From Oxalobacteraceae bacterium (GTDB lineage: Bacteria; Pseudomonadota; Gammaproteobacteria; Burkholderiales; Burkholderiaceae_D), in NCBI GenBank assembly GCA_027484285.1, contig JAIXTG010000397.1, forward strand, positions 1-43,989: a stretch of DNA of 43,989 bases, given 5' to 3'. Below the pieces are notes generated by a model. It searched no databases and had not been told where the DNA came from. It was given only the letters and a program-made list of their open reading frames with translations. Within the stretch, counting starts at the first letter, position 1; the number at the start of each line of letters is the position of its first letter. Made by a program: the position numbers and the translations under genes. Below, one piece after another: positions 26,942 through 35,799 of this stretch.

Positions 26942-27300
26942 CCCGCCAGCCGGAGCGCCGATTCTGGTTCCGGCTGGCCCTGGCACTGGGCATGTCGGTT
27001 CGGCAGGCCCAGCGCGAAATCGACTCGGCCGAATTTGCCGAATGGATGGCGTATTACCAGATCGAGCCGTTCGGCGAGATGGTCGCCGACATCCGGCACG
27101 GTCTGGCCTGTGCCTTGCTGGCCAACGTCAACCGTGACCGGAAGGCCCAGCCGACGCCGTACACGCCCGAGGACTTCATCCCTTGGGCGCAACAGGACGA
27201 AGCGCTGATCCTGCACGATGACCCGAACCAGCAGGCCGAGGCGATGATCAGCGGCCTGTTCGGCAGCACCCATGTCGAACGCTGTGACAAACCGCAGTAA
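26938..27300 (+). CDS. T-like extension of the GT tail chaperone (expressed through -1 frameshift)
   Basis: -1 frame: LTRQPERRFWFRLALALGMSVRQAQREIDSAEFAEWMAYYQIEPFG...; predicted GT fusion about 235 aa. Confidence 0.87.
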   Translation: MTRQPERRFWFRLALALGMSVRQAQREIDSAEFAEWMAYYQIEPFGEMVADIRHGLACALLANVNRDRKAQPTPYTPEDFIPWAQQDEALILHDDPNQQAEAMISGLFGSTHVERCDKPQ

Positions 27301-27304
27301 CCCG

Positions 27305-27327
27305 ATCCGGCATGCCGGATTTTTTTT
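27305..27327 (+). terminator. Intrinsic terminator just upstream of the tail tube gene
   Basis: ATCCGG-CATG-CCGGAT plus T8. Confidence 0.92.
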
Positions 27328-27365
27328 CGCCGCAATCGCGGTTTATTTCATGAGGAAAAACCACC

Positions 27366-28004
27366 ATGCCTAGCTCATCCTTTTCCGCCCAAGGCACCAC
27401 GTTCTCGGTGTCGAGCACGTCGGGTGCGGCCAAAACCATCACGGCCATCACCGTCGGCTTTCCCGCCATCGTCACGTCAGCCGCCCACGGCCTGGTCAAC
27501 GGTGACGTCGTCACCATCGCCGCCGTCACCGGCACGATGAGCACGGTCCTCAACGGCCTGACGTTCGTCATTTCCAACGTCACGACCAACACGTTCGCCA
27601 TTCAGGCCAACACCACGGGCCTGACCTATACCTCGGGCGGCACGGCCACGCCGCTGACTTTCACGGCCGTCGCCAACGTCAAGTCGTTCAACGGCTTCGG
27701 CGGCATGGCTTCCGAGATCGATGTGACGAACCTCTCCAGCACGGCCAAGGAATTCCGGCTCGGTCTGCAGGACTTCGGCACCATCACGATCGAGGTGTCG
27801 GTCGATTACAACGATGCAGGCCAGACCGCGCTGCGCGCCGCCCAGGCGTCGGGCGTCGAGCGCAATTTCCGGCTCGCTTTCCCGAACGCGAAGACGGCCA
27901 CCTTCGCCGGTTACGTCAAGGGCGCGCCGGTACAGGGCGGCGTCGATGCGACCGTCGAGGGCAGCTTCGAGATCCGCATCAACGGCAACGTCACCGTCTC
28001 CTGA
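27366..28004 (+). CDS. Major tail tube protein with inserted FCCH-like domain
   Basis: Tail-tube-like C-terminal part FNGFGGMASEIDVTNLSSTAKEFRLGLQDFGTITIEVSVDYNDAGQTALRAAQASGVERNFRLAFPNAKTATFAGYV; insert SAAHGLVNGDVVTIAAVTGTMSTVLNGLTFVISNVTTNTFAI. Confidence 0.87.
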   Translation: MPSSSFSAQGTTFSVSSTSGAAKTITAITVGFPAIVTSAAHGLVNGDVVTIAAVTGTMSTVLNGLTFVISNVTTNTFAIQANTTGLTYTSGGTATPLTFTAVANVKSFNGFGGMASEIDVTNLSSTAKEFRLGLQDFGTITIEVSVDYNDAGQTALRAAQASGVERNFRLAFPNAKTATFAGYVKGAPVQGGVDATVEGSFEIRINGNVTVS

Positions 28005-28008
28005 TGAC

Positions 28009-28030
28009 CGGGCGGCCGGCTGGCCGCCCG
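28009..28030 (+). other. Stable hairpin just after the tail tube gene
   Basis: CGGGCGGCC-GGCT-GGCCGCCCG, 9-bp perfect stem, no immediate T tract. Confidence 0.75.
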
Positions 28031-28059
28031 CCTGTTTTCTTCCCTGATCGGACTGATTC

Positions 28060-30873
28060 ATGGCTACCGAACTCGCTTCCCTTGTCGTCTCTCTTGAGGC
28101 CAATATCGCGAAGTTTCAGTCCGACATGGGACGCGCCGCGTACATGACGCAAAAGGCGCTGGCCGACATGCAGCGCGCCGCTGAAAAGCTCGACGACAGC
28201 ATCACCGGGCTCGGGCGCAACATCATCGGTTTTGCCGCCGTCTATGTTTCGGTTGACCAGCTGGCATCCTCATTCAGGAACGCGCTAAACGAGATGGACC
28301 AGATGGTGAAGGTCAGCCAGAAGTTCGGCGTTACCACCGACAGCCTGCAAGAGCTGGCCTACGCGGGCAAGCTCTCCGACGTCGAGATTGAAAAGCTCGG
28401 CCTGTCGATGAAGGCCCTGTCGGTCAATCTGGCTGAGGCCGTCGGCGGCAGCAAGCAGCAGGTCGCCGCCTTCAAGGCGCTGGGCATCGAATACCAGAAC
28501 GCCGACGGGTCGGCCCGGGCAGTGGCCGATGTCATCAATGACGTGGCTGACACCTTCGCCGCTTCCGAAGACGGGGCCGAAAAGGCCGCCTGGGCAATCG
28601 CCCTGTTCGGCAAGTCCGGGGCCGACATGATCCCGCTGCTCAACGGCGGGTCGGCAGGCCTGAAGGCGATGGCTGACGAGGCGCGCCGCTTCGGCCTGGT
28701 CGTCGAGAACGACGTGCTGGTGTCGGCTGAAAAATTCAACGACAACATCACGCGGCTGGCATCGGTCATCCGCGGCGGGTTCAATACCGCCGTCGAGACG
28801 ACGCTGCCGACGATGAACGACTTTGCCGAAGCGTTCATCAACGTCGCCAACGAGTCGAAGAAACTCTTTTCCAGCAGCGAGGGATCGGACTGGGCCGACG
28901 CGATGGCCGTCGGGCTGGCGCGGCTGATCGACGTGATCGGCAAGATTGCCCAGGCGATCAAGGCGCTGACCGGCTCGTTGCGGGTAATGGTCGGCGACAT
29001 CGAGATCTGGGCGACCGCCGTCTCCGAATCCCTGCCGTCCTCGACTTACTCGCGCATCAAGGAAGGCCGCGACGTCTTCGAGCAGACGAAGAAGCTGCGA
29101 GCCGAACAACGCGAACGCGCGCAATCGGTGATGGATGATTACGCGCGGCTCTTCAACGAGCCGGGCAACCAGATGGAACAGGCGATGCTGGCACGCATCG
29201 CCGCGCGCCAGCGGTCACAGGCCGGCATGACCGGCATTCCGCTCGATCCCGACATCGGCACAGAGAAGAAGGGACGGTTGAATGCGCCGCCCAAATCCGG
29301 TTCCGAACTGGAGACCGCCGCCGACAAGGAACGCCGCCGGCTGCTCAAAGCGATGGTTGACGGGCGCGTAGCCGACCTCGAAGCCGGGCTGTCGAAAGAG
29401 CGTGACGCCTACGCCTCGCATGACCAGCTATTGGCCGCGCTTCGGCAGCAGGAACTGATCTCGGCGCAGGTCTTCGAGAATGCCCGGGCAGCCACGCGCG
29501 AGGCCACACTGGCAGCGACCGTGCGCACCTACGATGCCGAGATCGCCGAACTGCAGAAGCTGAAGAGCGCGAAGGGCATCGAGCAGTCGGAAATCGCCGA
29601 CATCGACAACAAGATCGCTGCCGTCGCTGCCCGGCGCGAGAAGGCGATCAACGATGCGGCCGCGGCCGACCAGCAGCAGGCGGTGGCGCGCGGTTCGGTA
29701 CAGGCGGCCATCAATGTCCAGATGCGCGAATATGCGGCCCAGCTCGACCGCACGAACAATGCGCTGGTGTTCCAGGCGACGCTGACCGCCCGGAACGCCG
29801 CCGAAGTCGCCCGGCTGGTCGCCGAGTACCAGGTACTGGCCCAAGTCGAAGAAGACATCCGGCGCGCGCGGCTGACCTCGCCCGACGAGATCGATGAGCT
29901 GGGCATGCGCATTGAAGGGATGCAGCGCGCGAAATCGGCCGGGCAGGCCGCCGAGTATGCGGCCAATGAATCGGCCGTGCGGTCGCTGGCGTTCCAGATG
30001 AACGAGTATGCGATATCGGTACAACGGGCGACCGAGTTCGAAAACGCCCGGCTGGACCTGACCGGCAAGACCGCACAGGAAGCCGAGAAGGCACTGAACG
30101 CCAGGCGGATCCAGCTCGACATCGAAGAACAGGTTCGCCGCGCGCAATTGCAGTCATCAGTACCGATTGACCGCACTTCCTTTGACGAGCGCGGCAAGAA
30201 GCTCATCGAGGACAGCAATGCGACGACCGACCGGCGTTACCGGCAACTGCGCGACCCGTGGCTGGGCGCACAGGCAGCGGTCGTCGCCTACGGCGAAGAG
30301 GCATCGAAGGTCGGCGAACAGATCGGCAATGTCTTCTCGATGGCTTTCCGCGGCATGGAAGATGCGTTCGTCAATTTCGTCACGACCGGCAAGCTGTCTT
30401 TCCGCGATCTGGCCGACTCGATCATCGTCGAGATGATCCGCATACAGGCGCGCCAGGCGGCGGCCAACCTCGGCAACTGGCTGTTCAACGTCGGCGCGTC
30501 GATGTTCGGTCCGATGAAGACCGTGCCGCAGGCCGCCGGCGGCGTCTGGGACGGCGGCATCCAGAAGTTCGCCTCGGGCGGCGTCGTCAACGGACCGACG
30601 ATGTTCGGCATGAAGAGCGGGTTGGGCCTGATGGGCGAAGCCGGTCCCGAAGCGATCCTGCCGTTGAAGCGCGGTTCGGGCGGCAAGCTGGGCGTCGTCG
30701 CCCAGGTCGGTTCGTCCGCGCCGAATGTCACCGTATCGAACACCTACAACATCGATGCCCGCAGCGACCGCGGCCAGATCATCCAGATGATCGAGGAAGG
30801 CAGCCGCCGCACGCAGGCGTCGATTGCCTCGCAAATCGCCCGCGGATCGACGGCCTACAGCCGCCCGACCTGA
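28060..30873 (+). CDS. Tail tape measure protein (937 aa)
   Basis: Long helical protein; SLVVSLEANIAKFQSDMGRAAYMTQKALADMQ N-terminus; C-terminal SFRDLADSIIVEMIRIQARQAAANLGNWLFN. Confidence 0.93.
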   Translation: MATELASLVVSLEANIAKFQSDMGRAAYMTQKALADMQRAAEKLDDSITGLGRNIIGFAAVYVSVDQLASSFRNALNEMDQMVKVSQKFGVTTDSLQELAYAGKLSDVEIEKLGLSMKALSVNLAEAVGGSKQQVAAFKALGIEYQNADGSARAVADVINDVADTFAASEDGAEKAAWAIALFGKSGADMIPLLNGGSAGLKAMADEARRFGLVVENDVLVSAEKFNDNITRLASVIRGGFNTAVETTLPTMNDFAEAFINVANESKKLFSSSEGSDWADAMAVGLARLIDVIGKIAQAIKALTGSLRVMVGDIEIWATAVSESLPSSTYSRIKEGRDVFEQTKKLRAEQRERAQSVMDDYARLFNEPGNQMEQAMLARIAARQRSQAGMTGIPLDPDIGTEKKGRLNAPPKSGSELETAADKERRRLLKAMVDGRVADLEAGLSKERDAYASHDQLLAALRQQELISAQVFENARAATREATLAATVRTYDAEIAELQKLKSAKGIEQSEIADIDNKIAAVAARREKAINDAAAADQQQAVARGSVQAAINVQMREYAAQLDRTNNALVFQATLTARNAAEVARLVAEYQVLAQVEEDIRRARLTSPDEIDELGMRIEGMQRAKSAGQAAEYAANESAVRSLAFQMNEYAISVQRATEFENARLDLTGKTAQEAEKALNARRIQLDIEEQVRRAQLQSSVPIDRTSFDERGKKLIEDSNATTDRRYRQLRDPWLGAQAAVVAYGEEASKVGEQIGNVFSMAFRGMEDAFVNFVTTGKLSFRDLADSIIVEMIRIQARQAAANLGNWLFNVGASMFGPMKTVPQAAGGVWDGGIQKFASGGVVNGPTMFGMKSGLGLMGEAGPEAILPLKRGSGGKLGVVAQVGSSAPNVTVSNTYNIDARSDRGQIIQMIEEGSRRTQASIASQIARGSTAYSRPT

Positions 30874-30889
30874 GACTGACGGATACGCC

Positions 30890-31474
30890 ATGCCGACGCT
30901 GAACTTTCCTGCCATCGTCCCTACCCGCAGCACGTGGGGATTGCGGGCCAATACCGACATGTTCACCTCGCCCTTTACCGGCACCGTCCAGACGATCGCC
31001 CGGCCCGGCGCGCGCTGGGTCGCCACGCTGGAATTCACCGGCCTGTCGAAGGCAAGGGCCGCCATCCTCGATGCGTTCCTCGCCAGCCTCGACGGGCAGG
31101 CCGGAAGGTTTTTCCTCCAGCCGCACCACCGGCCCGGCACGACGGCGCTGGGTGTCGTCAACGGCGCCGGGCAGACCGGCAAGACGCTGGCCGTGTCGGG
31201 CTACGGGGCGGGGATCAAGATTTTTTCCGCAGGCGACTTCATCGAAGCAGGGGGCGAACTCAAGATGCTGACGGCCGACGCGACGACCAACGGTTCGGGA
31301 CAGACGACGCTGCAGATTACCCCGGCGTGGCGGTCATCGCCGACCAACGGCGGCGCGGTCATCGGCACCAATCCGACGACGACGATGATGCTGGCATCGA
31401 ATGATTATTCGGTCACCCGCTTGCCGGGCGACCTGTACGAGACGATTGCCTTCGACTGCATGGAGGCGTTCTAA
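30890..31474 (+). CDS. Minor/distal tail protein
   Basis: NFPAIVPTRSTWGLRANTDMFTSPFTGTVQTIARPGARWVATLEF...; position after the tape measure gene. Confidence 0.8.
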   Translation: MPTLNFPAIVPTRSTWGLRANTDMFTSPFTGTVQTIARPGARWVATLEFTGLSKARAAILDAFLASLDGQAGRFFLQPHHRPGTTALGVVNGAGQTGKTLAVSGYGAGIKIFSAGDFIEAGGELKMLTADATTNGSGQTTLQITPAWRSSPTNGGAVIGTNPTTTMMLASNDYSVTRLPGDLYETIAFDCMEAF

Positions 31475-32032
31475 ATGCCGCGCGACCTGACCACGCCGCA
31501 ACAGGCGGCGGTATCGGCCCGGCAGGTTAACGCCTGTCTGTTCGCGCAACTGGACTTCGTGTCCGAGCTACGGGTGTCGAACCTGCCGTTTGCCTATACG
31601 TGGGGCGGCTTTACGTGGACGGGGCTGGGCGACTTCGGTGCCGCCGCGCCGATCTTCGAGACCGCCAGCGGCGAGGTCAAGGGCGTGTCGCTGACGCTGT
31701 CAGGCGTGCCGAACGAACTGATCGCGACTTCCTTGGCCGAGGATTACCAGGGCAAACGCTGCCAGATCTGGTTCGCCCTCATGGATGACGCCAACGCCCT
31801 GATCGGCACGCCGATTCGCGTCTATTTCGGCAGGATCGACACGATGGCCATTGAATCGGGGGCCGAGCAGAGCGCCGTCACCGTGACGGTGGAACCGCCG
31901 ACGGTCGACTGGCAACGCCCCCGCGCGGGCCGGTTCAACAACGAAGACCAGCAGTCGCGCTTTCCCGGCGACCGCGGCCTTGAGCACGTCGCCGACATGG
32001 TCGAGGTCGAAATCCTCTGGGGCCGGTCATGA
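31475..32032 (+). CDS. Minor tail protein
   Basis: LFAQLDFVSELRVSNLPFAYTWGGFTWTGLGDFGAAAPIFETASGEVKGVSLTLSGVP. Confidence 0.8.
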   Translation: MPRDLTTPQQAAVSARQVNACLFAQLDFVSELRVSNLPFAYTWGGFTWTGLGDFGAAAPIFETASGEVKGVSLTLSGVPNELIATSLAEDYQGKRCQIWFALMDDANALIGTPIRVYFGRIDTMAIESGAEQSAVTVTVEPPTVDWQRPRAGRFNNEDQQSRFPGDRGLEHVADMVEVEILWGRS

Positions 32033-32433
32033 CCGCCCGGCTGATCGACTGGCCCGAACGGCTGGCCGAATTCGTCCAGTCCCGCCGCGATACGCCGTTT
32101 TCATGGGGCGGCAATGACTGCTGCCTGTTTGCCGCCGATGCGGTACAGGCCGTGACCGGCACCGATCCTGCCGCCGACCTGCGCGGCACGTACGCCGCCG
32201 CACTCGACGCGGCCCGCCTGGTTGAAGAGCTGGGCGGGATTGAGGCCATCGCGGCGGCCCGGCTCGGAGATGAAATACCGGTACTGCTGGCCCGGCGCGG
32301 CGATGTCGTCGCCATCGACGCCGGGGCCGGGATCTCGCTGGGCGTATGCATCGGTGCACAAGCGGCCGTCCCGGCAGCCGACGGATTGGCGTTCCTGCCG
32401 ATAGGGCAGGCGACGCGCGCATGGAGGGCATGA
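32029..32433 (+). CDS. NlpC/P60-like tail protein (DUF6950-like)
   Basis: FVQSRRDTPFSWGGNDCCLFAADAVQAVTGTDPA. Confidence 0.78.
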   Translation: MTARLIDWPERLAEFVQSRRDTPFSWGGNDCCLFAADAVQAVTGTDPAADLRGTYAAALDAARLVEELGGIEAIAAARLGDEIPVLLARRGDVVAIDAGAGISLGVCIGAQAAVPAADGLAFLPIGQATRAWRA

Positions 32434-32434
32434 G

Positions 32435-34825
32435 ATGCCGCAAGCCGTAGTCGCCGTCGCCGTCGCTGTTTTCGGCCCCACGCTGGGCACGACCGTTGCC
32501 GCCTTTTTCCTGTCTTCGACGTTCCTGACCTATGCCGCCATCTATGCGGCGTCCTACGTCTACGGCGCGGTCTTCGCCAGGAAGCTGCCGACTTCGGGCA
32601 TGGGCGACGCCGCCGGCCGCCAGCAGATCATCCGGTCATCGACCTCGCCGCGCAACCTCATCTATGGCGACATCGTCACTTCCGGCACGCTGGCTTTCGC
32701 CGCCACGACTGATCGGTACACGGACGACAAGATCAACCGCAACGGTTACCTGCACATGATTATCGTGCTGGCCGCCCACGAGGTTGACGCCATCGGCGAG
32801 ATCTACCTGAACGAAGAACCGTTAGGACTGCTAGACGCCAACGGTTTTGCGACCGAAGGCAAGTACAAGAAAGACCGTTCGGAAACGGTCAAGATCGGCG
32901 TCGACTATACCGCCAACTCGCAATGGATCGACCTCGATGAAATCCCGGCGCGCATCGTCTCGCTGGTCGAGTCAGGCGGCGGCTACAACCAGCCGTCGTC
33001 CACGGTCGCCTATACGCTGGTCGGCTCACGCCTGTTCGTTGCACCGGTCAACCGGGACCGCACGTTCCGGCTGACCTACGAAAAAAAGAGCGCGGACTCG
33101 CTGGTCCGCATCCGCAAGTTTTTGGGCACGAACGCGCAGCAGGCCGATCCCGACCTGGTCGCGGCGATGAAGAGCGACCGGTGGACGGATGAGCACCGGC
33201 TGGCCGGCATCGCCTACCTGTACGTGCGGCTCGAATGGGACGCCGATACTTTCGAGACCGGCATCCCGAACATCAAGGCACAGGTACGCGGCAGGAAAGT
33301 GCTCGACCCGCGCACGGGCCTGACCGCTTATTCGGCCAACTGGGCTCTGGCCGTGTACGACTACCTGCGCCATCCTGAAGGATTCGGGCTGGCCGTTGAC
33401 GACATCGACACGGCATCCGTCATCACTGCCGCCAATATCAGCGATGAAGCGGTCGACACCATCCAGCTGAAACGCTATGAGCTCCACGGCGTCTGCTATG
33501 CCGACAGCTCGCCAGATGACAACCTCAAGCAGATGATCAGTGCAGCAGGCGGCACTGTCGTGCTGTCTGCCGGAGTCATGCGCGTGCATGCCGCCGCCTA
33601 TGACATACCGACCGTGACGCTGACTGCCGATGATTTGCGCGGGACGATCAAGGTACAGGCGCGCACGCCGCGCAAAGACCTCTTCAACCAGGTCAAGGGT
33701 ACGTACGTCCACGGCACCGGCACGAACCCGACATGGCAGCCGCTCGACTTCCCGCCGGTGACCAACACCTTCTACCAGCAACAGGACGGCGGCACGGCCA
33801 TCGTCCGTGACATCGAACTGCCGTTCACGACAGACGGGCTGGTGGCGCAGCGGCTGGCGAAGCTCACGCTCGACCGCGCCCGGCAGGGCATCACCGTCGA
33901 ATTCCCGGCCAAGCTGTCGGCGATGAAGCTCAAGGCATGGGACACCGTGAACGTGACGCTGCCGAAATTCGGTTGGACGACCAAGCCATTCCGCGTGATG
34001 GAATGGAAGCTGTCCTCCGACGGCGGCATCGACCTGATCCTGCGCGAAGAAGCCGCCGCCGCCTACCAGTGGAACGGCGGCAGGCCGCTGCTGTACGACC
34101 CGGCCAAGGACACCACCCTGCCGATCCCCGGCGTCGTTCCCGCATTGGAAAACCTCGCCGCCGAATCCGGTTCGGCCCACCTCGTCATACAGGCCGACGG
34201 CACGATCGTCCCGCGCATCCGCCTGTCATGGGACCCGACACAGGCGATCCTGCTGTCGGGCTCGGGCACCATCCAGATCGAAATGCAACTGGCCGACGAC
34301 GACCAGGACGTCTGGACGCGGCTGCCGGGATTGCCCGGCGACGCGACGTTCGGCTATGTCGGGCCGGTCATTGAAGGCCGCGCCTACCTGCTGCGCGCGC
34401 GCCTGGTATCGCGCCGCGGCGTGGCCGGTCCGTGGAGCTATGCCGCACCGCACATCGCCGTCGGCAAGTCGGCCCCGCCATCGGATGTGCCTTGGTTCAT
34501 TATCGACGGCGACCGCCTCGCATGGGGCGGCATCGATGACGTAGACCTGGCGGGCTACCGCATCCGGTTCCATTACGGCAGCAACGCGAGCTGGGCTGAT
34601 GCCGCGCCGCTGCATGACGGCCTGCTGACCTCGTCACCGTATACGCCGCCGACCCGCCCGCAAGGCGGCATCACGCTGATGATCAAGGCAGTGGACACCT
34701 CGGGCAACGAGTCGCAGAACGTGACGCTGATCTCGAGCTCGTTTACCGCCATCCCGATCGGCAATGTCGTCGAGGTCTTCGACCTGCAGGCGCGCGGCTA
34801 TGCCGACACTTTCCTGACCGACTGA
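32435..34825 (+). CDS. Central tail hub / tip attachment protein (gpJ-like)
   Basis: Large tail-tip protein after the NlpC-like gene; N-terminal hydrophobic segment; C-terminal FnIII-like regions. Confidence 0.85.
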   Translation: MPQAVVAVAVAVFGPTLGTTVAAFFLSSTFLTYAAIYAASYVYGAVFARKLPTSGMGDAAGRQQIIRSSTSPRNLIYGDIVTSGTLAFAATTDRYTDDKINRNGYLHMIIVLAAHEVDAIGEIYLNEEPLGLLDANGFATEGKYKKDRSETVKIGVDYTANSQWIDLDEIPARIVSLVESGGGYNQPSSTVAYTLVGSRLFVAPVNRDRTFRLTYEKKSADSLVRIRKFLGTNAQQADPDLVAAMKSDRWTDEHRLAGIAYLYVRLEWDADTFETGIPNIKAQVRGRKVLDPRTGLTAYSANWALAVYDYLRHPEGFGLAVDDIDTASVITAANISDEAVDTIQLKRYELHGVCYADSSPDDNLKQMISAAGGTVVLSAGVMRVHAAAYDIPTVTLTADDLRGTIKVQARTPRKDLFNQVKGTYVHGTGTNPTWQPLDFPPVTNTFYQQQDGGTAIVRDIELPFTTDGLVAQRLAKLTLDRARQGITVEFPAKLSAMKLKAWDTVNVTLPKFGWTTKPFRVMEWKLSSDGGIDLILREEAAAAYQWNGGRPLLYDPAKDTTLPIPGVVPALENLAAESGSAHLVIQADGTIVPRIRLSWDPTQAILLSGSGTIQIEMQLADDDQDVWTRLPGLPGDATFGYVGPVIEGRAYLLRARLVSRRGVAGPWSYAAPHIAVGKSAPPSDVPWFIIDGDRLAWGGIDDVDLAGYRIRFHYGSNASWADAAPLHDGLLTSSPYTPPTRPQGGITLMIKAVDTSGNESQNVTLISSSFTAIPIGNVVEVFDLQARGYADTFLTD

Positions 34826-34827
34826 CC

Positions 34828-35784
34828 ATGCCCGAAATCATCGCCGACCGCATCAAGGAAGTGACGACCAGCCGCGGCACCGGCACGCTGACGCTGCAAG
34901 GCGCGCCGGTCGGCTTTCGTCCGTTCGCCGCCGTCGGCGCAGTCGGCGACACCTTCCACGGCGCGATCGTCGCCATAAATGCCCAAGGCCAACCGACCGG
35001 CGCGTGGGAAGTCGGGTACTACACCCTCACTACCGGCAACGCGGTCCTCCGTACCCGCATCGATGCCAGCTCGAACGGCGGCCAGCCGGTCGACTTTGCC
35101 GGAGACGTCAAGGAAGTCTTCATCGACGTCACGGCCCGGCAGCTACAGGCAGTGAGCTCGGCGCAGTACCTGGAGCGGCGGGTCGAATACTTCGGCGGCA
35201 ATGATATCTGGGGATTTGACGGGTCGGCCGGCAGCGGCCGGGTCGCCACGACCCATGTACAGGCGTTCGCCGCCGCGCTGCCGGGCAACCCGCCCTTCGG
35301 CGTCTTCAACGAGGCCGTGCCGGGCATGCGTACCGACCAGGTGCTGGCCGGGACCGACGGGCTGCACCCGCCGTGGCAATACTTCATGACGGTTGAATCA
35401 ACGGCCGACATCATCATCCTGAGCTTGGGGATCGCCGACATGCAGGCAGGCAGGACGCAGCAACAGTTCCGCACCGACCTCGCCCAGATCATCGACATCG
35501 CACAGGCCGCGGGCAAGTTCGTCGTCTTGGAAATCACGCACCGCACGAACCTTGCGCTGGCTGCAGCCTATGGTCAGGCCGTCTATGACGAGGCGATAGC
35601 GCAGGGCGTGCCGTATATCGACCAGTACACGTATTGGGACAACTACATGACCACGAACGGCATCGCGCTGACTGCCCTCTGCCCGGACGGCATCAACCCG
35701 ACGCCGACCTTCCATATCCAGAAAGGCCAGTACGCAGCGCAGGTATTCCCGACGCTGTCGTTGCCGGCCCCGACCCCGATCTGA
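34828..35784 (+). CDS. Tail protein: ~110-aa adaptor plus SGNH/GDSL-like domain
   Basis: Adaptor IIADRIKEVTTSRGTGTLTLQGAPVGFRPFAAVGAVGDTFHGAIVAINAQGQPTGAWEVGYYT; SGNH-like blocks GNDIWGFDG, NEAVPGMRTDQ, LSLGIADM, DGINPT. Confidence 0.7.
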   Translation: MPEIIADRIKEVTTSRGTGTLTLQGAPVGFRPFAAVGAVGDTFHGAIVAINAQGQPTGAWEVGYYTLTTGNAVLRTRIDASSNGGQPVDFAGDVKEVFIDVTARQLQAVSSAQYLERRVEYFGGNDIWGFDGSAGSGRVATTHVQAFAAALPGNPPFGVFNEAVPGMRTDQVLAGTDGLHPPWQYFMTVESTADIIILSLGIADMQAGRTQQQFRTDLAQIIDIAQAAGKFVVLEITHRTNLALAAAYGQAVYDEAIAQGVPYIDQYTYWDNYMTTNGIALTALCPDGINPTPTFHIQKGQYAAQVFPTLSLPAPTPI

Positions 35785-35799
35785 CCAGGAGACCATCGC

